42,980 bases of DNA from assembly GCA_029268305.1 (NCBI GenBank), contig JAJUGE010000021.1:1-42980 (forward strand), given 5' to 3'. The notes under the pieces were generated by a model. That model made no database searches. It saw nothing but the letters and a program-made list of their open reading frames with translations, and had not been told where the DNA came from. This document shows, piece after piece, positions 17,511 to 25,558 of the stretch. Numbering within the stretch: position 1 is the first letter of the stretch; the number at the start of each line of letters is the position of its first letter. Position numbers and translations under genes: made by a program. The DNA is from Alphaproteobacteria bacterium (GTDB lineage Bacteria; Pseudomonadota; Alphaproteobacteria; JAJUGE01).

Positions 17511-18386
17511 ATGCCGCTCGACGAGACGAGAAAATATCAGACGATCGAAGTAGCCCCGGTCACCCCGGTGATCGGCGCAGAGGTGAGCGGCATCGACCTC
17601 GGCGCGCCGCTCAGCGACCTCGCGCGGGACGAGATCGAGGCCGCCCTCAACGAGCATCTGGTCCTGTTCTTCCGCGATCAGGACATCACTGCCCAGCAGC
17701 ATGTCGCCTTCGGTAAGCGCTTCGGCGAGGTGCCGCTCGCGCCCGGTGCGTCGTTCGGCATTCACCCCGACGCTCCGGAGGTGTCGGTGCTGGAGTACGA
17801 CGAGGCGCGGCCGCCGAACGTGAACCACTATCACAGCGACGGCATCTTCCGTGCGGTGCCGGAGTTCGCATCGGTGCTGCGTGCGATCGTGGCGCCCGCA
17901 TCGGGCGGCGACACCATCTTCGTCAACTGCATCGCCGCCTACGAGGCCCTGTCCGATCGGATGAAGCGGCTGCTGGAGGGGCTGACCGCCGTCAACAACT
18001 TCATGCATCTGCACGGCCGCCCCTCGAAGGCGCGGAGTTGGGAAGGGGAAGGGCGCGCCCGCATGGAGAAGGCGCGCGATGCCAACCCACCCGTCGAGCA
18101 CCCGGTCATCCGCACCCATCCGGCGACCGGGAAGAAGTCGATCTACGTCAGCGAGAGCTTCACCACCCACATCGTCGGCCTGAGCGAGGGCGAGAGCCGG
18201 GCGGTGCTGAACCACCTGTTCGACCACCTGAAGACGCCGGAGTTCCAGACGCGCTTCCGCTGGTGGAAGAACTCCGTCGCCTTCTGGGACAACCGCTGCA
18301 CCCTCCACTACGCGCTGGCCGACTACTGGCCGCAGCACCGGGTCATGAACCGCATCTCGATCCGCCGGGGCGAGAAGCCGGTCTGA
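17511..18386 (+). CDS. TauD/TfdA-family Fe(II)/2-oxoglutarate dioxygenase
   Basis: Non-heme iron dioxygenase of 291 residues. The facial triad is His108-Ser-Asp110 (NHYHSDGIF) with the distal His266 (CTLHYALADY), and the 2-oxoglutarate-binding Arg follows at about 277 (QHRVMNR). The N-terminal TPVIGAEVSGIDLGAPLSD and LVLFFRDQDIT are typical of taurine/2,4-D-type enzymes. The ATG at 17511 is preceded by GGAGGCAGCGAG. It faces away from the acylase gene across about 160 bases. The substrate is not predictable; a FAH-family gene follows on the opposite strand. Confidence 0.92.
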   Translation: MPLDETRKYQTIEVAPVTPVIGAEVSGIDLGAPLSDLARDEIEAALNEHLVLFFRDQDITAQQHVAFGKRFGEVPLAPGASFGIHPDAPEVSVLEYDEARPPNVNHYHSDGIFRAVPEFASVLRAIVAPASGGDTIFVNCIAAYEALSDRMKRLLEGLTAVNNFMHLHGRPSKARSWEGEGRARMEKARDANPPVEHPVIRTHPATGKKSIYVSESFTTHIVGLSEGESRAVLNHLFDHLKTPEFQTRFRWWKNSVAFWDNRCTLHYALADYWPQHRVMNRISIRRGEKPV

Positions 18387-18399
18387 CGCTCCGGCCCGT

Positions 18400-18494
18400 T
18401 CATTGCGAGGTGCGAAGCGCCGCGGCGATCCAAGGCAAACCCCATACCGGTGACCCTGGATTGCCGCGCTCCCTGGTTGGGAGAGTGGAATGCC
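18400..18494. repeat. degenerate REP-like palindromic element
   Basis: In the gap between two convergent genes, CATTGCGAGGTGCGAAGC with GCGGCGATCCAAGG faces CCTGGATTGCCGCGC and GGAATG in inverted order. The ends match the pattern of the CATTGCGAG...AATCCA intergenic palindromes common in alphaproteobacteria. The arms have decayed. Only one copy is seen in the window, so the repeat status rests on resemblance. Confidence 0.4.
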
Positions 18495-18500
18495 GCCCCT

Positions 18501-19286
18501 CTACTTCCCTTCCCGCACCACGGGGTTTCGGAGCACGCCGATCCCGGTGATCTCGATCTCCACCGTATCGCCGTGCTTGATGTTCTCGGTGGCACCCTCG
18601 GTGCCCATCCAGATCACGTCGCCGGGATAGAGCGTCATGTATTTCGTCATCCGGGCGATGAACGTCGGGATGCTGAAGATCATGCTGTTGCTCGGGAAAT
18701 CGATCTTCTCCTCGCCGTTCACGCGAACGATGGTGCGCGCGGCGTCCAGATCGAGGTCGGTCTCGATCCACGGCCCCATCGGCTTGAAGGTGTCGGTGTT
18801 CTTTGCGCGCCAGAGGGTGCGGTCCTCGCCCTGCCAGGAGCGCTCGCTCACGTCGTTGCCGATGGTGTAGCCGAGAAGACAGGATAGCGCTTCGTCCTCC
18901 GAGAGGTTCTTCGCCTTCTTGCCGACGACGGCGACGATCTCGCCCTCGTATTGCACCCGCTCGGTCGCATCCGCCGGGATGACGATCGGTTCGCCGTCGG
19001 CGATCAGCGCGTTGACCGCCCGGTAGCCGATGTCGGCGTTGTCGGGCAGCTTCGGGACCTCGCCGCGCTTGTTGGCGGCGGCGATCGCATGCTCCGGATA
19101 GTTCAGCCCGGCGGCATAGAAGGTCGGCGGCACGACCGGCACCAGGACCTTGACGCTGGAGAGCGCCCGCTTCGTCGACGTCTTTTCGTAGCCCGCGAAG
19201 GGATCGCCCTTTACGTCGAGCACCTGATCCCCTTCGACGATCCCGTACCGGATCGCTCCGTCGGCCTCGTACCGCATCCACCGCAT
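18501..19286 (-). CDS. fumarylacetoacetate hydrolase (FAH) family protein
   Basis: Metal-dependent C-C hydrolase, isomerase or decarboxylase of 261 residues. The ligands Glu114 and Glu116 (VQYEGEIVAVVGK) and Asp145 (TIGNDVSERSWQ) are in place, with the substrate loop FYAAGLNYPEHA (about 57-67) and the late KYMTLYPGDVIWMGTEGA block. Family members finish aromatic ring-cleavage pathways or act as oxaloacetate or acylpyruvate decarboxylases. The ATG at 19286 has GAGAGGAGAAGG upstream. It is downstream of the acyl-CoA dehydrogenase-like gene with a long hairpin between them. Confidence 0.92.
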   Translation of the reverse strand: MRWMRYEADGAIRYGIVEGDQVLDVKGDPFAGYEKTSTKRALSSVKVLVPVVPPTFYAAGLNYPEHAIAAANKRGEVPKLPDNADIGYRAVNALIADGEPIVIPADATERVQYEGEIVAVVGKKAKNLSEDEALSCLLGYTIGNDVSERSWQGEDRTLWRAKNTDTFKPMGPWIETDLDLDAARTIVRVNGEEKIDFPSNSMIFSIPTFIARMTKYMTLYPGDVIWMGTEGATENIKHGDTVEIEITGIGVLRNPVVREGK

Positions 19287-19303
19287 TCCCGCCTTCTCCT
19301 CTC

Positions 19304-19368
19304 TTTCCGGATGAGGGCCGCATCATGGCACGATCGCGCGGCGATGCGAGCCCTCACGGACCCGGAAA
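19304..19368 (-). other. long imperfect hairpin between two leftward genes
   Basis: TTTCCGG (19304-19310) pairs with CCGGAAA (19362-19368). TGAGGGCCGCATC (19312-19324) pairs with GATGCGAGCCCTCA (19343-19356) with one bulge. It lies past the dehydrogenase stop and directly before the Shine-Dalgarno of the FAH gene. It could end or attenuate the upstream transcript, or shield mRNA. Confidence 0.5.
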
Positions 19369-19387
19369 ATCGGAATGCAGAACGTCG

Positions 19388-20545
19388 CTATTCGGCCGCC
19401 ATACGGGCGACCGCACCCGACGCACTGCCGATCGGATCCTGCCCCAATGCGACCCGGCCGGTGAAAAGCACCTGCCGCTTCTCCGGCAGGGGATGGAACT
19501 GCGCGCCGTGGGCATCCCGGAGCAGCCGCTCCAGCCCGAGCAGGCGATAGAATCCGGCACCCCCGCTCGCTTCGAGCGCCTTCTCCGCGGTCCGGAACAC
19601 CGCCTTGGCCGCTATCGTCTTGCGCACCAGCACCGCGTCGGCAGTATCGAGGGTCGGCTCGACATCAAGGTCGTTGGCGATCCGCACCATGTCGGCCACG
19701 GCCAGCCGGGCGGTGGTGAGGTGATTGGCGAGCTCGCCGAGAAGGTAGGGTGTGGCCGGATCGCCTGCACGCTTCCGCGCCTCCTGCCCGCCGATGGTCG
19801 CCGCCGCCTCGGCCACTCCCAGATAGGCCGACATGATGAGCGGCATCGCCACCGTCAGGATGACATTCCAGGCCGGATGGTATGCACCGCGAGGCCGGCG
19901 AAGGGCGACGGCTTCCTCCGGCACGAACACGCGGTCGAGCACGACCGTATGCGAGCCGGTCGCGCGCATTCCGAGCGTGCGCCAGTCGTCGGCGATCGAG
20001 ACCCCTTTGGCCGCGAACGGCACCGGGAAATGAAGCACCTGCCAGCCGGCCTCGGGATCCTCGTAGGGAGCGGAAGTCACCAGAACCGCACCCTTGGGAG
20101 CGCCGCTGCAGAACGGCTTTCGGGCCGTCACCCGGAAGCCGCCATCGGCGCGCTCGACGACGCCGCTCGACTCCATCCAGTCGTTGGCGCCGGTGCTGAC
20201 GAGTACCGCTTCACTGCCGGCGACCTTCTCCAGCAATTTCCGGCCGGGCCGGCCCGCCCGATGGTTCACCACGGCGGCCGCCACCAGATGCTGGTGCATC
20301 GATAGGGCGAGTGCAGTGGAGCCGCAGAAGTGAGCCAGCCGGCGAACGAAGTCGCACATCTCGCTGTGACTTGCCCCGCCGCCGCCCAGCTCGGCCGGGA
20401 CCAATGCCGAGAACACCTTGTATTCGCGCAAGCGGTCGTAGGCCTCGGACACGAAGGTATCGGTCTCGTCCCGGTCCGCGGCGTCGCGTTCGAGTTGCGG
20501 GCCCAGAGCGGAGAGAACTCGCGAAAGATCGATCGATGCCGTCAT
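19388..20545 (-). CDS. acyl-CoA dehydrogenase-family flavoprotein
   Basis: FAD-dependent protein of 385 residues with the acyl-CoA dehydrogenase layout. There is an N-terminal helical domain (LVPAELGGGGASHSEMCDF), a middle beta domain (GAPKGAVLVTSAPY, MRATGSHTVVLDRVFVPE) and a C-terminal helical domain (KALEASGGAGFYR, LERLLRDAHG). Sequence alone does not decide between a true beta-oxidation-type dehydrogenase and a DszC/HsaA-like flavin monooxygenase. It is divergent from the HxlR regulator, the likely controller. Its Shine-Dalgarno can pair with an upstream CCTCCCT (see the separate entry). Confidence 0.88.
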   Translation of the reverse strand: MTASIDLSRVLSALGPQLERDAADRDETDTFVSEAYDRLREYKVFSALVPAELGGGGASHSEMCDFVRRLAHFCGSTALALSMHQHLVAAAVVNHRAGRPGRKLLEKVAGSEAVLVSTGANDWMESSGVVERADGGFRVTARKPFCSGAPKGAVLVTSAPYEDPEAGWQVLHFPVPFAAKGVSIADDWRTLGMRATGSHTVVLDRVFVPEEAVALRRPRGAYHPAWNVILTVAMPLIMSAYLGVAEAAATIGGQEARKRAGDPATPYLLGELANHLTTARLAVADMVRIANDLDVEPTLDTADAVLVRKTIAAKAVFRTAEKALEASGGAGFYRLLGLERLLRDAHGAQFHPLPEKRQVLFTGRVALGQDPIGSASGAVARMAAE

Positions 20546-20553
20546 GATGAAGT

Positions 20554-20580
20554 CCTCCCTTTCCGAATTTATGAGGGAGG
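20554..20580 (-). promoter_or_regulatory. hairpin able to mask the Shine-Dalgarno of the dehydrogenase gene
   Basis: On the leftward mRNA, CCTCCCT (complement of 20574-20580) can pair perfectly with AGGGAGG (complement of 20554-20560), which is the ribosome-binding site 8 bases before the ATG at 20545. The loop is 13 bases. This would let structure or a ligand control translation. Confidence 0.45.
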
Positions 20581-20605
20581 GTCCTCCCGTCCTGGTTTGC
20601 TTACA

Positions 20606-20622
20606 ACTTCATTATGTGAAGT
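20606..20622. promoter_or_regulatory. candidate HxlR operator
   Basis: Perfect inverted repeat ACTTCA-TTATG-TGAAGT in the divergent gap between the HxlR gene and the acyl-CoA dehydrogenase gene. Half-site length and spacing fit a winged-helix dimer. It sits about 50 bases before the regulator start and 60 before the dehydrogenase start, so it could control both. Confidence 0.5.
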
Positions 20623-20672
20623 GATCGAAGCCGGCGCTGGAAGCGCGAGTGCGGGAGGATTAGGCTCTTTCC

Positions 20673-21449
20673 ATGGGAGCGCCCAAGGGATACGGGCAGT
20701 TCTGCCCGGTCGCCCGCGCCGCCGAGATCCTGGCGGAGCGCTGGACTCCCTTGCTGATCCGCGAGCTGCTATGCGGCAGCGTCCGATTCAACGAGCTGCA
20801 TCGCGGCGTCCCTCGCATGTCGACCTCACTTCTCGCGCGTCGGCTGAAGGAGTTGGAGCACGCGGGGATCATCGAGCGTCGTCTGTCGGAGGGCGGCGGC
20901 GTCGAATACCACCTCACGCAAAGCGGCCGCGAGCTGTTCCCGATCGTGGAGGGTATGGGCAACTGGGCGCAGCGCTGGGTCCGGGACGATCTGCTCGCCG
21001 ATGAGAACCTCGATCCCGACCTGCTGATGTGGGACGTGCGCCGGCGCGTGATCTCGGCACGCGTAAGCCCGGAGCGGCGCTTCGTTGTCCGCTTCTCGTT
21101 CCGTGGCATGCCGAGCCATCGCCGCCGCTATTGGCTGCTGTTCGACCGCGGCGAGGTGGATCTGTGCGTCAAGGATCCGGGCTACGACGTCGATCTATAC
21201 GTGGACGCGGACCTGCGTTCGCTGGTCCGTGTCTGGCTCGGACACGAGACGATCGATCGGGCCGCGGCCAACCAACAGCTGGAGCTGCACGGCGACAGTG
21301 CCGACGTGCGCGGGTTTCGCGACTGGTTCGGTCTCAGCCTCTTCGCCACCGCCGGCCGTGAGCCCCCTGGGATAGGGACGAATCAGGCACTCACCCGCCC
21401 CAGATCTCCGCCAGGACCCGCCGCAGGTTCTCGCCGAGATAGCCCCTGA
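20673..21449 (+). CDS. HxlR-family winged-helix transcriptional regulator
   Basis: Regulator of 258 residues, about twice the usual HxlR length. The N-terminal winged helix-turn-helix (about 10-105) has the family Cys at position 11 (GQFCPVARAAEILAERWTPLLIRELL), the recognition region GVPRMSTSLLARRLKELE and the wing YHLTQSGREL. The C-terminal half (about 120-225) resembles an SCP2-like or ligand-binding domain, as seen in long HxlR members. The last 20 codons overlap the end of the convergent dipeptidase gene. It is divergent from the acyl-CoA dehydrogenase gene, its likely target. Confidence 0.9.
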   Translation: MGAPKGYGQFCPVARAAEILAERWTPLLIRELLCGSVRFNELHRGVPRMSTSLLARRLKELEHAGIIERRLSEGGGVEYHLTQSGRELFPIVEGMGNWAQRWVRDDLLADENLDPDLLMWDVRRRVISARVSPERRFVVRFSFRGMPSHRRRYWLLFDRGEVDLCVKDPGYDVDLYVDADLRSLVRVWLGHETIDRAAANQQLELHGDSADVRGFRDWFGLSLFATAGREPPGIGTNQALTRPRSPPGPAAGSRRDSP

Positions 21450-22398
21450 TGTGCTCCTCGCTCCAGCCCCGCTCGACGAGGGCTTCAGTGACGCGCCACA
21501 AGTCGGCATGCGACGTACAACCGTTCAGGTAACGCGAGGGGATGTCTTCGCCGAACAGGCGGTTGAAGCGGTTGATGCCTTCCCAGCGGCGCGGCGTCTC
21601 TCGCAAAAATGCGATGCGGGCGAGATCGCGGCCGCTGGTGAGATCGGTGCCGAAGGAGACGTGCTCGGGCCCCGCGACCTCGACGATGTGCTCCAGGTGG
21701 CGGATGTAGTCGGAGATGTCCGGTCGGCGGCTCTCGTCGCCGTTCCAGCACATGGGGCCATAGATGCTCGCGCCGATCACGCCGCCGCTGTCGGCCACCG
21801 CGCGGATCAGGTCGTCCGGCTTGTTGCGCTCCAGGTCGGTGATCGCGCTCGCATTGGCATGGGTCAGCAGGACCGGCTTCGTACTGACCCGAATGGCGTC
21901 CATCGAAGTGCGGTAGCCGACGTGGCTGAGGTCGATCGCGATGCCGATCTCGGTCATCAGCTTCACCGCATCGCGGCCGAGCGTCGTCAGGCCCGCGCCC
22001 TCCGGTTCGAGGCAGCCGTCGCCGAGGAAGTTCCGGTAGTTGTAGGTGAGCTGCATGATGCGCAGCCCGAGGCGATGGAAGAACCACAGCCGGTCGAGCC
22101 GGTCGGCGATCGGCCGGCAGTTCTGCCAGCCCATGACGAGGGCGGTCTCCCCGGCTGCCTTGGCCGCATCGATGTCAGACGCGCGCTCCACCAGGCGCCA
22201 GCCGGAGCCGGGCTTCGAGGCGATCTCGATCCAGGCCGAGATCTGGGCGCAGGCATCGGGGAAGTCGGCTTCGAAATGGCAGACGGTGGTGTTGATCGCG
22301 TCGACATGGGCCGCGCGGAGGTCTTCCGTGCGGCCATCGCAATAGTGCACCAGACCGTCGAAAACCAGGGCGGATTCGTGCAGCGCGCGTCCGTTCAT
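21391..22398 (-). CDS. M19 membrane dipeptidase-family protein (atypical metal site)
   Basis: TIM-barrel amidohydrolase-like protein of 335 residues. LTYNYRNFLGDGCLEPEGAGLT, IDLSHVGYRTSMDAI and PVLLTHANASAITD match the M19 dipeptidase core and keep the two His ligands of the second half. The N-terminal HxD of renal dipeptidase is replaced (DGLVHY), and the bridging Glu stretch reads GWQN. These changes mark a divergent subgroup whose dipeptidase activity is doubtful. The ATG at 22398 has GGGAAA upstream. It lies downstream of the TPP-enzyme gene on the same strand, beyond a strong hairpin. Confidence 0.85.
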   Translation of the reverse strand: MNGRALHESALVFDGLVHYCDGRTEDLRAAHVDAINTTVCHFEADFPDACAQISAWIEIASKPGSGWRLVERASDIDAAKAAGETALVMGWQNCRPIADRLDRLWFFHRLGLRIMQLTYNYRNFLGDGCLEPEGAGLTTLGRDAVKLMTEIGIAIDLSHVGYRTSMDAIRVSTKPVLLTHANASAITDLERNKPDDLIRAVADSGGVIGASIYGPMCWNGDESRRPDISDYIRHLEHIVEVAGPEHVSFGTDLTSGRDLARIAFLRETPRRWEGINRFNRLFGEDIPSRYLNGCTSHADLWRVTEALVERGWSEEHIRGYLGENLRRVLAEIWGG

Positions 22399-22429
22399 CG
22401 GTTTCCCGTGAGCTACGAAAGCCAGGGTG

Positions 22430-22453
22430 GCCCCGCTCGCTGCCGAGCGGGGC
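22430..22453 (-). terminator. strong hairpin after the TPP-enzyme gene
   Basis: Ten paired bases: GCCCCGCTCG (22430-22439), loop CTGC, CGAGCGGGGC (22444-22453). It lies 21 bases past the stop of the leftward TPP-enzyme gene and before the dipeptidase start. No T-run follows, so it may also be a transcript-stabilising stem. Confidence 0.5.
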
Positions 22454-22473
22454 GCGATCGCAAACGTTCCCGG

Positions 22474-24108
22474 TCAATCGAACGTGGAGATGGAGACTTC
22501 CTTCTCGGTGATGAACTCGAGCAAGGCCGGCTGGCCGCGCTCGGTCGCCTCGATGCCGCGCTTGATCGCCGGGATGATATCTTCCGGCTGAGTCACCCGC
22601 TCACCGTAGCCGCCGAAGGCGCGCGCCATCGCCGCGTAGTCGCCGGAGATGTCGGTGCTGCGGTACTTCTCGGTCGCGACCGGCAAGACCTTCAGCTCGA
22701 TCGCCATCGAGAAGTTGTTGAGCAGGATCGAGAGGATCGGAATGCGCTCGCGCACCGCGGTCTCGAAGTCCATGCCGGTGAAGCCGATGGCGGCGTCACC
22801 CCAGACGTTGATGCACAGCTTGTCCGGCTTTGCGAGCTTCGCGCCCATCGCGAGGCCGAGGCCGTAGCCGAGCTGGGTGGTCTTGCCCCAGCCGATGTAG
22901 GAAAGCGGCGTCGTCGACTGCCAGAAGGGCGAGATCTGGTCGCGAGGGCTGCCGGCGTCGTGGGTGATGATCGTGTTCGGCCGGTCGACCGTGTTGTGCA
23001 GGTCCCAGAGCACGCGGTAGGGCGAGAGCGGTGCCGAGTTCGAGGTGAGCTTCGGCATCCATTGCGCCAGCCACTCTTCCCGGCCGGCGGCGATCTCGCG
23101 GGCGACCGGCTCCGGATCGCGCCTGGTTCCGCCCAACTCCTGCTCGGCGGCGGCGATGATCGCGTCGAGCGTCAGCCCCGCATCGCCGACCAGCGTGTGC
23201 TGGGCGACGATGTCCTTGTTCAGATCGGCCGGATCCAGCGTCGCGTGGATGATCGTCTTGCCCGACGGCATCTTCACGCCGAAGTTCGTGCTCGTGAAAC
23301 TGCAGCCGATTCCGAAGATTACGTCGGATTTCTGCAGGAAGTCGTGTACCGGCTTCGGCATCGAACGGCCGCCGGAGCCGAGCGAGAGCGGATGGTCTTC
23401 CGGAAAGGCGCTTTTGCCCTGGAGGCTGGTGGTGACCGGTGCCGCGAGCAGCTCGGCGAGCCGCTTAAGCTGCGGCCAGGCCTCGGCGTAATGAACCCCC
23501 TGCCCCGCATAGATCACCGGCCGCTTCGCCTCTACCAGCATCTTGGCGACCTTTTTCGCCGCCTCTGGATCGGGGCCACTCTTCGCACGGGTAACGGGTT
23601 GGTAGTTCAGCGGCTCCGGTACCTCTTCGTTGAAGACGTCGGAGGGAATCTCGACCATTGCCGGCCCGGGGCGCCCGTTGCGCAGCATCGAGAAGGCGCG
23701 GCGCATGATGTTCGGGATCTCCGCCGCCGACCAGATCGGCTCGACCGATTTGGTGACGTGCTGGAAATTGATCGTCGAGTTGAAGTTCGGCGAGACGTAG
23801 GCGATCCGCCGCGGGTAGCCCATCGGCATCACCAGCACGGGGACCGATTCCCCCCACGCCTGCGCGACGCCGCCGAACGCGTTCTCGGCGCCCGGACCAT
23901 GCTGCATGGCAAAGACGCCCACCTTCTTGCCGCTCGAGAGCCGCGCCATCGCGTCGGCCATGTGCAGGCCGACGCGCTCCTGCCGGACGATGATCGGGCG
24001 GATATCGGCCCGTGCGGCGAATTCGAGCACGTGGTTCACCGGATAGCCGATGATGATCTCCACGCCCTCGCGTTTCAGTATCTCGGCGATCGCCTCGCCT
24101 GCCTTCAT
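22474..24108 (-). CDS. thiamine-diphosphate-dependent enzyme (acetolactate synthase-like)
   Basis: ThDP enzyme of 544 residues with the three-domain acetolactate synthase/benzoylformate decarboxylase layout. The cofactor-activating Glu44 is in IIVRQERVGLHMADA. The middle domain has RPVIYAGQGVHYAEAW. The Mg/ThDP motif starts GDAAIGFTGMDFETAV at about residue 436 and ends with the NN of SILLNN. Several substrates are possible (2-oxo acids, sulfo- or phosphono-compounds). No small regulatory subunit gene is next to it, so a role in branched amino-acid synthesis is unlikely. The ATG at 24108 follows GAGGGAGGG. An MFS carrier gene lies upstream on the same strand. Confidence 0.9.
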   Translation of the reverse strand: MKAGEAIAEILKREGVEIIIGYPVNHVLEFAARADIRPIIVRQERVGLHMADAMARLSSGKKVGVFAMQHGPGAENAFGGVAQAWGESVPVLVMPMGYPRRIAYVSPNFNSTINFQHVTKSVEPIWSAAEIPNIMRRAFSMLRNGRPGPAMVEIPSDVFNEEVPEPLNYQPVTRAKSGPDPEAAKKVAKMLVEAKRPVIYAGQGVHYAEAWPQLKRLAELLAAPVTTSLQGKSAFPEDHPLSLGSGGRSMPKPVHDFLQKSDVIFGIGCSFTSTNFGVKMPSGKTIIHATLDPADLNKDIVAQHTLVGDAGLTLDAIIAAAEQELGGTRRDPEPVAREIAAGREEWLAQWMPKLTSNSAPLSPYRVLWDLHNTVDRPNTIITHDAGSPRDQISPFWQSTTPLSYIGWGKTTQLGYGLGLAMGAKLAKPDKLCINVWGDAAIGFTGMDFETAVRERIPILSILLNNFSMAIELKVLPVATEKYRSTDISGDYAAMARAFGGYGERVTQPEDIIPAIKRGIEATERGQPALLEFITEKEVSISTFD

Positions 24109-24168
24109 GGTTCCCTCCCTCGCATGTGACCGCCGGTTGCCGACGCGGGACTCGAAAGTAACACGGGG

Positions 24169-25431
24169 CTACGCCTCGGGCACGCTCCGAGCGGCAGCGG
24201 CCTCCGATGCAGCGGCGAGATCGTCCGCCCGCAGCGGCCGGAGCAGCAACAGCCCCACCAATGTGGCCGGCACCGCGGCCACCAGGAACCCCCACACATA
24301 GCTTTCGGTGAGCGCGAGAAGCCCGCCGAACATCGCGGGGTAGCTCATCATCGACAGGCTGATGCAGGAGATAATGCCGCCGGTGGAAGGGCCGACGAGG
24401 CCTTCGGGCGCGAGGCGAGCGGTCTCCGCCAGCAGCACGCCGTGCCAGCTGACGGCGGTCGCCGAATAGCAGATCGCGACGAGCGTGATCGCGAGCGTCG
24501 ACCATTCGGGCGTGTAGAGCGCCGTCGCAACGGCGGAAGCGGCCGCGCCGAAGCCGATCAGCGACAGGACGATCCGAGGCGGCACGCCCTGACTGCAGAC
24601 GATCCCCCACAGGATGCGCGTGCCGATGCCGACCCCGCTGGCGGTGGCGAAGATCTGCCCCGCCTCGGCGAGAGGGCGGCCGATGCCGTTCTCGAGATAG
24701 TTCACGAGGAAACCGGCGAAGATCGCCTGCAAGCCTCCGAACGCGAACCCGGCGAGCGCCAGCTCGCGCAACGGCCGGAACCGCAGCACCAGGCGGATCG
24801 TGCGGCCCACGTCCGAAGGGGAGAGGCTCCGCCCCGGCTGGCGATCGTCGTCGTATATGGGCCGCAGCGGCTGTAGAAGGAAGGCGGCGACGAACGCCAT
24901 CGCCCCGATCGCGATGAAGGTGCCGTAGAGCCCGAAGATGCCCAGGTAGAACGGCACCAGGAGGCCGGCCACGACGCTCCCGATCGGCACGCCCGTCTGC
25001 TTGATCGAGAAGATCGTCGGTGCCAGCCGCGGCGGGCAGAAGCGCTGGAGGATGTGCGAGCTGGCCGGCGTCGAGACGGCGGCGACGCCGAGACACATCG
25101 CCGCGAACGGAAACAGCCAGAGCTGACCGAACGATGCGATGCCGAGGCCGGCCGCCATCATCACCATGGTGAACTGGCTGACGCGCATCCCGCCGTAGCG
25201 GAGCACGAAACCGCCGCAACACATGGCGGCGATGGTGGCGTTCACGTTCACGATGAACAGGAAGACACCGAGGAGCGACGAATCGACGCCGAGATCGGCG
25301 GCCAGATTGGTCGCGAGAATCGGCACTACGAGCTGGCAGGTGTAGTTGAGCGACTGCTGAACGAGCATCGCGACGGTGGCGACGATCAGCAGCGTCGTGG
25401 CCGAAGGGGATTTCGCCGAAGGGCGGGTCAT
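24169..25431 (-). CDS. MFS transporter
   Basis: Twelve-helix major facilitator carrier of 420 residues. LQPLRPIYDDDRQPGRSLS marks the central cytoplasmic loop between the two six-helix halves, and GIGTRILWGIV and VSWHGVLLAETARLAP lie in the second half. The loop after helix 2 (RYGGMRVSQF) is a weak form of the usual MFS motif. The substrate is unknown. It sits 60 bases upstream of the ThDP-enzyme gene on the same strand and probably imports that enzyme's substrate (inference). The ATG at 25431 was chosen because the upstream frame is a long unconserved extension. Confidence 0.88.
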   Translation of the reverse strand: MTRPSAKSPSATTLLIVATVAMLVQQSLNYTCQLVVPILATNLAADLGVDSSLLGVFLFIVNVNATIAAMCCGGFVLRYGGMRVSQFTMVMMAAGLGIASFGQLWLFPFAAMCLGVAAVSTPASSHILQRFCPPRLAPTIFSIKQTGVPIGSVVAGLLVPFYLGIFGLYGTFIAIGAMAFVAAFLLQPLRPIYDDDRQPGRSLSPSDVGRTIRLVLRFRPLRELALAGFAFGGLQAIFAGFLVNYLENGIGRPLAEAGQIFATASGVGIGTRILWGIVCSQGVPPRIVLSLIGFGAAASAVATALYTPEWSTLAITLVAICYSATAVSWHGVLLAETARLAPEGLVGPSTGGIISCISLSMMSYPAMFGGLLALTESYVWGFLVAAVPATLVGLLLLRPLRADDLAAASEAAAARSVPEA

Positions 25432-25558
25432 GGTCAGGATGCTACGCCTGTCGCCGGCAAAAGCCAGCGGCAGCCGCGAAGGCCTGCCGTGCGCCGGGTG
25501 CGATTCCAAGCGGCGGCGAATTGTGCTAGGCGACTTGTTCGAGCGGGAGGAAGGCGGA

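Noticed and set aside
21451-24129. An 892-codon rightward frame opposite the dipeptidase and ThDP enzyme genes
   Set aside because: Antisense shadow of two recognisable enzymes.
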